Below the pieces are notes generated by a model, which saw only the letters and a program-made list of their open reading frames with translations, had not been told where the DNA came from and made no database searches. A program made the position numbers and the translations under genes. From Codonopsis lanceolata (taxonomy: Eukaryota; Streptophyta; Magnoliopsida; Asterales; Campanulaceae), in contig CM028379.1 of the NCBI GenBank assembly GCA_013146195.2, positions 59,407,693-59,471,692 on the forward strand: a DNA stretch of 64,000 nt. Reading direction: 5' to 3'. Shown here in pieces: positions 1-10,812 of the stretch (positions within the stretch are counted from its first letter, which is position 1; each line of letters begins with the position of its first letter).

Positions 1-235
1 ATCGCGTCGCATTCCGACTATCGTCGAGTCACGACTTGTGACTTTAGCAAGTCAACAACTATATGGAGTCTCTTAATAATGTTTTGGTCTTAATATGGTC
101 TCTCAAACATATCTTGACCCTCTCGCAAACCAAACATACAGTCGACAAAGGAAGGAGTGCAAGTAAGGCACGCAAACCGAGATAACGAAAGAACGGGGTG
201 TCACACTAGTAACTCAAAGCAGCCATTCCTTCCCT

Positions 236-572
236 TCCTTGCTGCCATTTGCCAGCGACTCCATTTATGACCTCCTCGAAAAAGTGCGTCTGCTTTCAAC
301 GAATGGCCAACTTGATGAAGCTTTGTCTTTATTCTACACACTTGAAGTTCCTCACACATACCAAACCTAATCCCATCTCTTTCAATCTTGTGCTCATCAT
401 GGCTGCCCTTCATGTGTTCGACGAAATGCCAGAGTGGAACAGTTTGTCTTGGACTGCTCTCATTTCTGGTTATGCCCAACATAATAGAACCAATAAATGT
501 TTAGATCTGTTTTCGAGCATGGTACCATGTCATCGATCGACTGAATTGGCATATGTCGGCGTGCATACGTAG
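236..572 (+). pseudogene. Pentatricopeptide-repeat (PPR) protein relic, frameshifted
   Basis: PPR proteins are plant organellar RNA-binding proteins. Two reading frames carry recognisable pieces. The first (from about 236, with GAC at 257) contains the motif LLSTNGQLDEALSLFYTLEV and then runs into a stop near 365. The second frame, from about 402, contains ALHVFDEMPEWNSLSWTALI and SGYAQHNRTNKCLDLF, typical of a PLS-class PPR repeat (FDEMPxRNxxSWTALISGYA). The region between the two repeats appears deleted, so the relic holds the start of a PPR protein, a deletion with frameshift, and part of one or two repeats ending at a stop at 570-572. Full PPR proteins have many more repeats, and the usual C-terminal E/DYW part is absent. 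Family assignment is by motif recognition. The 5' limit is approximate. Confidence 0.75.
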
Positions 573-2192
573 TGTGATGGTGATCATGGCAGGCATGTGC
601 ATCCGACCAAAATATGAGATAGAGTTGGTGTTGGATGGAATTGACCGGAGTGATGGGGGTCGAAGATGGAGGAGAATCGCTGGAGACGCGGATGACAACT
701 GGAGCTTTTGCGGTATTGACCAGAGATGGTGGATCTCGGCCAGATTCAAGAAAGTAAACCGAAGCGAGGAGATGTTTGTCGGAAGAGAGACAGGGATGGA
801 GCGAGATGGGTTGCTGCTTTGGTGTTTGCGAGGTTGAGGAAGGATGAGAGAAAATTTAACAATAACTTCAAAAAGATGGCTGGAGGTTTAGAGAGAGAGA
901 GAGAGAGGACCTTTCTTAAAAAAAATTATTTCAATTTTTTTTCTTTTTATATTTTACTTTAGGTCATTTTCCATCTCAGCTTCCTGCCAAATTAATTCTA
1001 GGTGACATCCTACTCAGCTCAAGTGAGGGTAAAATTGTCATTTCACAAAATTTTAAAAGTTCATTCCAAAGTTAACGCCACCATAGACTAACATGAAACC
1101 TAAAGTTAGGTTGAAGAGTCGTTATAAGAAATTTTCAACATCAATTATTATATAAATCGAAAAATGACAAGTTCAAAGACTAAATTATATATTAATCCTC
1201 TTATCTTCTCTTCGTAAATAAGATGAGAAGAAAACCAATGGTAAAACTTTTTTTAAATGTCAACTAGGAGAGATAGAGAAAGGTCTTCTTAAATAAGAAG
1301 AAAAGAAAAGAAAAGGAAGAGCATGGGGAAGGAAGGGGTGTGATGCACCGCTCACCCAAAGCGTGCTCGTGTAGCACATGCGTTGGGGTCGTGTGACCAT
1401 TGGTAGATTATTTGTTAAGTAAATTAAAAATTATATAATTTAGGAATAATTTATTATTTATAAATAAATTTATTTATTTCAGAAATATAAAAATAAAATT
1501 GAAGTGTAAAATTAATAAGGTATCGGTAGGATCTATCTAAAGAGATATGTTAATAAAATTATGAATGTAAAGATAAATTTTAAATGGAATATATATAAGA
1601 TCGAACAACTAAGAAGATTCGTTAAGAAAAATTGACGGAGATGCTCCAAGAACATCACTGCATCAGTTTCTCACTCCAAATCAGTACCACCCAAGTCAGA
1701 CTTCATTTTTAGTCTTCCACCGTAACACTCACCTCACTCCCTGGCTAGAGTGTCTTGGTTACCACACACCTCACTTTGAGACTGCAAATGGTCCAAGTAA
1801 TTCCTTTACACAAATAATCTTCATCAACCTTAAATATGTACATCACATAAATCTCCATTATCTGTCAAGAACACAATTTCAAAATCATTATAGTACAATT
1901 CCTCAATGATTTCCATTCTTAAAAATAATTATGAATAAAAGAACAACCCTATCATCATTTCTATATTTTCCTTTACAAACCCCCCCTTTTCTATACCTTT
2001 CTCCTTCTATTTTTGCACCCCATATTTGTAGTATTGCATTCTAACCCATAAATATATGGGTAACAACCAAAAATAAATCAGACTAAATCTTTTTTTTTTT
2101 AATAATTAAGAAACAAAGAAGGCCAACCAAATTGAATATAAAATGTTTTTTGTTTTTGTTTTTCTCCTAGAGCAACCTGAATTTGAATTCTC
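573..2192. other. Intergenic sequence, no gene seen
   Basis: No supported coding region. Open frames at 553-837 and 726-962 have biased low-complexity composition and no recognisable motif. The stretch contains a short GA microsatellite near 888-906, several A/T homopolymers, and AT-rich sequence from 1400 onward. The last few hundred bases before 2193 would be the downstream flank (3' UTR and terminator region) of the minus-strand gene, but I see no clear polyadenylation signal worth calling. Confidence 0.6.
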
Positions 2193-3500
2193 CTAGCGGG
2201 CCCCACGTTTTATCATCTCCTTGTACTGATTCAACGACTCTTGCCTCTGCATCCTCATCTCCTCATTGAACTTCTTTATGAACGCTTCCACTCGCCGGTT
2301 CAACTCATCCTGACTCGGCGACGCTTCTCTCTTCAGTTTCGCCGACCCGGGGGACGAACTCATCGGTGACGAAGCTACCGGATTGGTGTAGTTCGTACGG
2401 TCCTTGAACGTCTCCGTTTTGTGCACAACCTGTGGAGAGGCGGGATCCGTCGAGCTCACGTGTATATGACGGCCGTGATTCTCCAACGTGTCCGACTTCC
2501 TCAGGTGCCTCGTGAGCGGCATGTGACGTCCGTCCGTTATCGTTTTCCATGTGCTCTCCAGCGTATCGTGCCTCTTCGGCTTCGCCACCCTCAGTGCCCT
2601 TACACCTGAATTAAAAGAAAAATAATTTAATTAAATGACCATTTCACCCTTCCTTACTCCATTCAAGGACAAGGAGGCAAGGCAAGCAAACATGAATGAC
2701 AGCTTTGAGCTTGAGTCTAATTTCATAGGTAATCAACGAAGAGATGTCGGCGACACGTGGAGAAAAGAAGAGAATCGCCGGAAATCTCTCGTCGACGCAT
2801 TAGAGAAATTTTTTAAATATTAAATAAAATAAAAGGTCAAAAAGGAAAATCTAGCCGTTAAAATTTGAAATTAAAAGATAAGAATAATATTATAGATACC
2901 TTCTGGACTGGCTTTGACAGGTTTCCGGTGACCGAATCTCGAAGAAACCAGAGGTTTCTCCGCTACAGGCAAATCATACTCCGTTAGGTTCTCCAGACAC
3001 TCCATCCTCTGCGGTGGATTCCACGATGACCTCGAGATCACAAACTCCGATTCATCTCCATCTTCGTCTGCAACGACCACTGTACCGTTGATAATAACAG
3101 GCTTGACATCCAAAACCCTTGGTTCACTCTCATAGTCAACCACCGTAGGTTCGATTACCCCAAACGCAGGCTGAATCAAGACTGGTGGCAATTCCACTGG
3201 CAGATCTGACGGTAGCGAATGATTTGGTCGAACCAACGGATCTGATTGAGTGTTGCTGTCATCGAGCTTGTGGTGGAAACGAGAAGAAGCGGCGATGGTG
3301 ATGATGATGCCGTTGATGAGCACGTAGAGGTAGGGAGGTTTGAGCCATGAGAGGACGACGGACCAAATGGCCGGGACTTCGTAAACTGCGAAATTCATCA
3401 TTAACGGTACGGAAAACTTCATGGCCATAGCTACTGATACGACGCCGGTTGATATTAATATAGCTTTCATAGACAACATCCAGGTGCTTGAAGACGCCAT
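2193..3500 (-). CDS. DUF4408 and DUF761 (cotton-fibre-type) membrane protein, two exons, intact
   Basis: Exon 1 is 3500-2900 and exon 2 is 2605-2193. The 294-nt intron has GT at 2899-2898 and AG at 2607-2606 (TTTAATTCAG before the exon). Joining gives 1014 nt, 337 residues plus stop, in one frame; the junction reads SPEGVRALRVAKPKRHDTLE, as in family members. Residues about 10-32 and 40-72 are hydrophobic and likely membrane segments; WLKPPYLYVLINGIIIT is the DUF4408 signature. The middle is acidic and low in complexity. Residues 296-337 (SPSQDELNRRVEAFIKKF onward) form the DUF761 tail. The start ATG at 3500-3498 is followed directly by the conserved N-terminus. Molecular role is unknown for this family; members are plant-specific. 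There is no damage in the frame, and it is the only intact host gene I find. The intron is inferred from frame and splice sites, not transcripts. Confidence 0.9.
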
Positions 3501-3535
3501 TTCCCTGCGATTAACTTTTAACTTACCTTTGCGAG

Positions 3536-3592
<57 letters not shown>
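3536..3592. repeat. Compound microsatellite (TG)n(AG)n in the 5' leader
   Basis: A TG run of about 15 repeats is followed by an AG run of about 12 repeats. It lies between the start codon at 3500 and the TATA-like box at 3641-3650, so it would be a CT/CA-rich stretch of the minus-strand gene's 5' UTR. CT-rich leaders are common in plant genes; the length is likely polymorphic. Confidence 0.9.
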
Positions 3593-3640
3593 TTCTGCAA
3601 ATGGAATGGGGCTGAGAACGGAAGTAGTGGAGATGCTATG

Positions 3641-3650
3641 AATATAAATA
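3641..3650 (-). promoter_or_regulatory. TATA box of the DUF4408/DUF761 gene
   Basis: Reading the minus strand, TATTTATATT lies about 140 nt upstream of the ATG, with G/C-richer flanks on its upstream side. A start site about 30 nt downstream would give a leader of roughly 110 nt that includes the compound microsatellite. Inferred from sequence only. Confidence 0.6.
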
Positions 3651-3744
3651 GGGGAACACTACAGTTACCTCCCCCGAGCTTTTAAATAATTTAACAAAAG
3701 GATAACTGTTTGTTGGATATATGCAAAGGCCACTTTAGTTGGTA

Positions 3745-3923
3745 CTCCTTCCGTTTCTAGCAAAAATTCCCTATTTGAAAGTCACTTTTTAATAAAATGA
3801 CATTTTTAGTAGTTTATTAGTAATAAAATACTAATAATTTTTTGCACTAATTTTTTAAAATTGACTCTTTTTGTGAAACATTCGAAAATAAATTTTTTTT
3901 TTTGCCCAAAACGAAAGAAGCAG
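3745..3923. mobile_element. Stowaway/mariner-type MITE (candidate)
   Basis: Flanked by TA on both sides. The left end CTCCTTCCGTTTC and the inverted right end (CTGCTTCTTTCGTTT read from the other strand) resemble the CTCCCTCCGTYYC termini of plant Tc1/mariner MITEs. A second, weaker candidate of the same style begins at about 3997 (CCTCCGTTTCTAAATTCC) and may end near 4310; its right end is too degenerate to fix. Confidence 0.5.
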
Positions 3924-5912
3924 TAATTAGTAAAGCACTATCTCGGTTCCAAAAAACAGATTTATTTAACCAAACTAAAAACTAAAAAAGTTACTACCTC
4001 CGTTTCTAAATTCCTATTATATTTGACTTTTTTTTAGTCAAATGAAATATTTTTTAAGTGTAATTTTGGCGTATATTTTTCTTAAAATTTTAAAACACGT
4101 AATTCGTAGTATTTTGTATTTAACTCTATAATATCTTTACTTTTATCCACGAAGCTAACTTAAAAGTTTGAACATATGGTATATAGTGATGTGAGGAGTG
4201 GGTCTCATTTGTTGAAGTAATCATAAATATGGTTTTATTTTTGAAATGTATACTTTTTGGAAATATTCCCAAAAAAAATAGTTAACACTTTTCAAGAAAA
4301 TAGAAAGAGTAATCAAGAATTTGAATAATATTCTCTCACCCCACATGTCATAATGTAATGTTGGACATTAATTAGGCTAAGTTCTTCGATTAAATTAGTT
4401 CACATCACTTGCACGACACTTGGATAATAGTCATTTAAATCTTTAGCTTTGCTCTTAATAATATTAACATAAGAGCCACGAGCATGGACTAGGTAACCAT
4501 AAAGAATCTTGCAAAGAGTATTGTTAGTTTGCATTACTGGAATCCAAAATCAATTTGGGTCTTTAGCCCAATACTTAATACACAAATTTTAGTGTTATTG
4601 TTGGTGGCGACAATTTTTTTGAAGTGGGGACACAAATTTAATAAAGCTTAGAAATTATAATTGTCTCCTAAGCGTTTTCATATTTTGAAAACGCTTAATA
4701 ATATCATCATTTGTAATACTTTTCAACAAATATTTTTCATGGTAATGCTTGGACCACTCTCATTTTGCACCAAAATATGGATACTCTATAACGTGTCACA
4801 CTATCATTAGTTGGAGTGGAGGGACCCACAAAATGTCCAACCAATAAGAGCGTGTCACGTTATTATTTGCAGTGCAAAGATATTATTTTTCAATAAAACA
4901 TATTGTACAAAACAATCATTTAAAAATTGATTACCAATTCGATTTCATAAATTTATTTTGACAATATTCATTGCAAGGAAGTATCTTTCCAAAATCAATA
5001 TTAACTTTAAACAAATGATATTACGAGCGAGCTAGTGTGTTTGAGCCGTTAGATGATTAAGTTAATGATGTGTGAGCACGAAAATTGTGAGATTAGTAAT
5101 TAAAAAAGGAAACTTTTTGTAAAAAAAAAAGTGAAAAATGGGTCACAACTGTCTTTCTAACTGTGAGAAATGAGAGATTAGTAGTTAAAAAAAGTCTTTT
5201 TTCTAAAAATGTCAAGTAGAATTGATCAAAATAGCCAAAGCATCCCACTCTTATTGGGATTGATGGAGTACAATTTATTTTAAGTTGAATCAAGAATATG
5301 TTGAAACCGTATATATTTTGTGTTATAAAAGGGGAAATAGTATAATTATCCAAAACCTAGAGTGAGTGAGTGTAACTTTACCGTATCAAATACGCTCGGG
5401 ACGCGGTTTCTCAACGGAGATGAAATAATAACCATTGGATTAATGGGGAAGGCTACTTAAGAAGATGCCAACTCTGAGTCTGTGACGGCTTACTAGTCAT
5501 GCGCACGAGTCCGCATCGCCATTTGGGCTGGCCCATATTTTAGTTAGTCGATCGGGTAATTATTTTTGGATAAACGATTGTGATGTGGTAGAAAATCGAG
5601 ATAACATCATAACATCATCCACGTCCACGGCAGTTAGTTTCAAAGTAATGCATGGAAAATTACTAAAATGATGACAATTATTGGTAATAAATTAAAATAA
5701 AACATTAATTATGAGTGACTTTTTCTTTAGAATACTAGTGACTTGTAGAGTGATGAATTTATCATATTTTTGGTTACTAATATGGATAATCTAGTATTAT
5801 TGATTTAAAGATATTTATGTAATGATTTTTTGAAGCAGATGTAATGAGTTAATATATTATTTATCTTAGAAAGTGTTTTTATCTAGAGAAAACTTTGTTA
5901 ATCTTAGTTAGG
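3924..5912. other. AT-rich intergenic sequence
   Basis: No supported gene. It holds the possible second mariner-type MITE (about 3997-4310) and a clean hairpin at 4669-4697 (12-bp arms TAAGCGTTTTCA and TGAAAACGCTTA around a 5-nt loop) that may belong to an unidentified short element. The open frame at 5093-5353 on the minus strand is AT-rich with no motif and is not called. Confidence 0.5.
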
Positions 5913-6480
<568 letters not shown>

Positions 6481-6509
6481 ATTCTTGGCTATGATCATAA
6501 CATATGGTA

Positions 6510-6511
<2 letters not shown>

Positions 6512-6550
<39 letters not shown>
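6512..6550. repeat. (TA)n microsatellite
   Basis: Pure TA run of about 39 bp; seen directly. Sequence from 6551 to 7266 is AT-rich with nothing recognisable. Confidence 0.95.
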
Positions 6551-6551
<1 letters not shown>

Positions 6552-7266
6552 TTACTCCAATTATTTTTTGATAAATATGTAATAATATGAAATTTATAGC
6601 TTTGAGATTGTATAAATGTGAAAATATTTTGACATTAAAACTTAAAATGATGCAATCATAAAGTATTCGTACAGAATATGACGTATTATTGATCTCATAT
6701 ATTTGAATCATATTCGTAATACAAGTAAAAATTCTTTAAAGTATTTTTTTGTTTCACATATTTTTATGTGGAATTTTTTTAAAATAAAAAATCTTATTTA
6801 ATTTGTGCATTTTTCTCCACACACTAGACATGTCTCGGATTTTACTTCCTATGCCTCCAAGTGTAATTTCTTGTTATTAGTTAGTCAACCAATTAATAAC
6901 AAACACAAAGACAAACATATACATCGGAAATAAAAAGTATGAGTTGCGTATTGTATCAAAACAAAGAAAGTATAATCTTTCAAATCATAGAAAATATGAT
7001 AAAATTTTGAAAAATAATTGTTAGATGATGCGAGCTATTTTTATTTGTGTTTTCGATAGCGTGACAGAAAACATGAACTTTATTGGTCCCTGGAATGTTG
7101 GAACACTCTCGACTTTCTATGGTTGCTTTGAAATTTGACTCTATTGAACAAATATTGATTTAAGTTTTTCAACTCCCTTACTCACCTCGAGTAGTTTAAG
7201 GCCGCGAAATTTTGATGGTTCTGTGGTAGATTTGTAAGCAACGAAATCATGATTATGATTTCTTCA

Positions 7267-7692
7267 AAAAAGTTTCTTTGGTCGAGCTTGGTATGGTTGT
7301 TCGAAGCGATTTGGGTGGTTTTGTTGTTTGTTATTCTAGTAATACTTCGAGCCTGATAAGTGTTGATATATGAAGGGGAGGCATTGGAATTATACCAAGT
7401 GATTTCGGCAATTTTGTTGTTTGTCATTCTAGTAATACCTCGAGCCCCATATGTGTTGATATATGAAAGGGAGGCATTGGGATTATACGAAGCTCTTTCT
7501 TTGACGATATTCCTTGGTTTTCTAGAGCCATCTTTGAGGTTGATGCTAAGGTTGTGATTGAACCTATAAAGACTCTGAATATTGATGTTTATCATTGCAA
7601 ATTGTAAGCATATACTAAAGCTCAATCCTAAATTGTAAGTATATACTAAAGCATATACTCTGAATATGGTGGCACATAGAATTGCAAGGGCT
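7267..7692 (+). pseudogene. RNase H-like (RVT_3) domain relic, with internal tandem duplication
   Basis: Pieces of the plant RVT_3 RNase H-like domain occur in order but in different frames: GMVVRSDLGGFVVCYSSNTS near 7290-7350, YEREALGLYEALSL near 7459-7500, RAIFEVDAKVVIE near 7525-7563, and NMVAHRIARAFF near 7660-7692. The Glu of EAL and the Asp of FEVDAK correspond to catalytic acids of this fold. A segment of about 95 bp (TTGTTTGT-ATTCTAGTAATAC through the GATATATGAA motif) is repeated in tandem, and stops break the frames. Such domains come from LINE-type non-LTR retrotransposons or from host genes derived from them. The relic cannot be expressed as one protein. No upstream reverse transcriptase was seen. 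Confidence 0.6.
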
Positions 7693-8599
7693 TTTTTTAT
7701 TTTTTATTTTTATTTTCTAGCCCCTTGTTGGGTAATACAAGTGATTAAGAATTTGGGTCGTCATATTTGGGGTGTAAAGCGGCCCCACTTGGGGGCAGAA
7801 ATCTTTCTAGTGAGTCTTAAAAGTGGGGATTGTTAGTCATTTTAGTTAAACTAATTCTGTATTTAATGTAATTAAATGCTTAATGGATTGAGACAGAAAT
7901 ATTTGAATATAATTAAGTTGGTACGCCCACAACCATAACGGTAACATAATTGACCGTTGGAGACGGAAGGATGTACTAGGATCTTGAAGACTCGGTCCAT
8001 TGGCTGCGAGGGCGGCCGGCTTTGTTGGCTCCTGGCTGGACCCCTCTTACGTTCAACCACCCAGCAACTTGGACCACTTTCACTTGGTTGTGGTGGTGTG
8101 GTGGGTCACCCTCTAACCGACCATAGCGCTTTTTAAGAATAATGATAGAAATACAGGCTGAAGGAGGAGTATGTTTTTACAACTTTAATTTTCATGTAGT
8201 TTATGTGATAGGTCAAAGAAAAGGGCGTGTGAATCATTGAATCGTGGAATCAAATTAAATCGAGCGTTTTGACTCGATTTCGAATGGTTTATGCTTAGGC
8301 TTAAAAAAATTATAAATTAAGTGGTTCGGTTAGAAATAAAATTTATATTATTTGATGCTAAGTTATATAATATATTATCAATCGAGTAGGTTTCCTTGTA
8401 AACTATCTAACGGATCTTAATTCGTAAGATATAACTCCACTCTTTTATAATTTAATCTACCAACATACGGTAAATTAAATAAAAAAAATATTTATTATAT
8501 ATAAAATATTTGTAAAATTGTATTACATAATTTTTTGACTAATTATCCATCAATGCTTAGAAAGAAAACAATTATAATATAACATTACACTCTTTTTAG
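7693..8599. other. Intergenic sequence, no gene seen
   Basis: No coding region with support. A purine-rich stretch (AAAAGTGGGGAT) followed by TGTTAGTC near 7818-7838 looks like a PPT/LTR start, but no matching LTR end or second copy is in the window, so it is not called. Confidence 0.4.
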
Positions 8600-9163
8600 C
8601 AAGGTTCTAAAAATCGTTAGGCGGTATTGGAAGACATTTAGCCCAGCGCCTTAATCGAGGAATAATCGGGGTGTAATCGGGGACTAGGCGGGGCCTAGAA
8701 GTAAGACATAATTACCATTTTTTGATAATTTACATCAAAGATCAAACACATTGACTACAAATTTAATTTTTTTATGTTTGTCATTTTATCAAACACTTGT
8801 CTATATTTGTAAAATGAACAAAAATATACAAACCTACCATTAATCTCAATTCTCAACAACCCAAAGCAATAAACCAGCCAAGTTTAGAACTACAAACAAA
8901 AAAGATATTACTCCAGTTCGCCCCCTATTACCTCCCTCTCTGCCTCACAATTGGTCCATTACCACTCCCCCTTCCTTCTTTTGTTTGCCCCCCCTTCCTT
9001 CTCCGGTCACCGCATGCCACAAAATCAAAGCTACAAAAATAAGTTAAGGTCAGCGAGGTTTGGCGTATGCACTGACTTGATCGATTAGGTGACAACTAAG
9101 AAAGTCAAGCGGTAGAGAGGCGTGGCGGGGGCGCTAAAGCTGAAGGGGAGTTTTAGAACACTA
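8600..9163. mobile_element. hAT-type MITE with 8-bp target-site duplication
   Basis: The element is bounded by exact 8-bp direct repeats CTTTTTAG at 8592-8599 and 9164-9171. Its left end reads CAAGGTTCTAAAAATC and its right end, from the other strand, TAGTGTTCTAAAAC; the shared GTTCTAAAA core and the 8-bp duplication fit the hAT superfamily. At 564 bp it is too short for a transposase and no frame is open. The interior at about 8925-9015 is unusually C/T-rich and may be captured non-transposon sequence. Confidence 0.7.
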
Positions 9164-9254
9164 CTTTTTAGCCGAAAAATGTTTGTCTTGTCTACCACTT
9201 TACCATTAACAAGTTTGTAAAGAAAAATCATGTTCCACGCTACCAAATTATGTA

Positions 9255-9511
9255 ATCCCCTCTGTCCCTAAACTAGCGTTCTTTTTTTTTCGTCAATTTT
9301 AAAATAATTGTCCAGTTTAAACTTACTTTTTTAAAATATCAGTTTAATCACTTTACTCTTACTTTTTTACTATACTTTAATTATAGGTTATAGACACATG
9401 AGTTTTTTTTAAAACAACTACACATTAAACCAATATAAATAATTAAATCAATTGTTTTTTTTAAATATATATACCGGGTCAACTAGGACGATAATTTATA
9501 AATGGAGGGAG
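9255..9511 (+). mobile_element. Mariner-type MITE, family M1, copy 1
   Basis: Begins TCCCCTCTGTCCCTAAAC and ends AAATGGAGGGAG before TA. It aligns along its length with 40289-40545 (shared interior words such as ATTAAACCAATATAAATAAT and TCAACTAGGACGAT) and, inverted, with 50721-50978. The name M1 is local to this annotation. Confidence 0.75.
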
Positions 9512-9649
9512 TACTTTCTTTCACTTGTTTGACAACTACACCATTGGTCCATGTAATATTGATGATTACGTGGATAAGTTTTTGTACAAAAACTCAAAAA
9601 TTAAATATCGTGTAGGACATAAATAACATATTAGTAGGAGTGAAAGGCT

Positions 9650-10712
9650 TAACCTTGTAAAAATATTTCCATGTAAAAGTAAATATTGTGTATGTTAAAA
9701 AGCGATTTGACTGAGGTTTGAAGAGGTAGAAAATGCGTACCTTAGTTTAAGATTGATGAAGGGGTATTTATATGCTCAGTGACATAGAATTCTTGTAAGA
9801 TTCAATTTCATTGTTACCTAGTACGCTTAGGACGAAACTCCTAAATTAACTATAACTAGAGGATCAAATTTGAGTGATTAACTAATTATTAAACTGATAT
9901 ACCTGTACCCAAATCGGGTCACCGAAGTAGCACGAAGTTACCATCACGCCGATCACACGAGCATGAGCCTCTGAGGGGCCCAGTGCCCAAGAAGCATAAG
10001 AAGAAAAACCCATACAACGAAAGCATGACGTTTCGACCCAGCCTGAACACAGCCTGTCGATCAGGCCTTGCCCGAACCGTGATCAACTCATATACCATGG
10101 CGCAGATTTGTTGTGGCTTCGCCCGCTATTCCTCATCGAGCAAATGACACCAAGTAGCTTGGCCCGCCAAGACACGTGCCCACAAGTTATCATACTGTAG
10201 TGTGACACTTGCCTTATCCATTCCTCGATATCACGCTGCCAACAGATATCACCGTGAAATCTAGAGTTTCATTCCTTGTTGAACAAGGTGACTATAGAAA
10301 CCAAATCCTACCCTGATTCAACCACACAGCGGCCAATACCTCCGCCATACACCACAAAGGTACATGCCTCATACACTCGCCTCTTCCTTGAAGCCCTGTA
10401 TTCTGCTCATACACGGTACTTACTCTCACGCCGAGGGGTTTCTGCGAGGCCCCGCCTCGCACTTCCACTCTCCTTTTCGCGGCTCTCACCCGTTCAAGCG
10501 AAGCGCCTACAAGCCCAGATATCCTACCCAAAGAACGTACGCCTAAGCCGAGGATTTTGTCACATCGCTTTGGTCCGCTGCTCGAAACATCACCATCCCA
10601 CTTTTTCAAGACTCACTGCAAATCTCTAATAACCAATCAACCGCAATGGCGGTAAGAAACAAAGAAACACCGCTACAGGAAGCAACAACCTGGCCGTGGC
10701 CGCCTACCTATG
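9650..10712. other. Unclassified GC-richer repeat-like segment
   Basis: GC content rises sharply relative to the flanks. Overlapping frames at 10276-10629 (plus) and 10292-10609 (minus) show no motif on either strand and are not called as genes. On the minus strand a TATA-like GCATATAAATACCCC sits at about 9756-9770, compatible with a minus-strand LTR whose other parts are not identifiable. The segment runs into the scaffold gap. Confidence 0.4.
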
Positions 10713-10812
10713 NNNNNNNNNNNNNNNNNNNNNNNNNNNNNNNNNNNNNNNNNNNNNNNNNNNNNNNNNNNNNNNNNNNNNNNNNNNNNNNNNNNNNNNN
10801 NNNNNNNNNNNN
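10713..10812. other. Scaffold gap, 100 N
   Basis: Exactly 100 N, the conventional length for a gap of unknown size. It hides the outer end (about 40 bp by comparison with the second LTR) of element A's 3' LTR and its target-site flank. Confidence 0.99.

Noticed and set aside
4669..4697. Hairpin with 12-bp arms as a transcription terminator
   Set aside because: Intrinsic terminators are a bacterial feature; in this plant DNA it is more likely part of a short element, and no neighbour gene uses it.
7818..8110. PPT-like AAAAGTGGGGAT followed by TGTTAGTC, as if a 3' LTR began at 7831
   Set aside because: No LTR end, second copy or PBS could be found.
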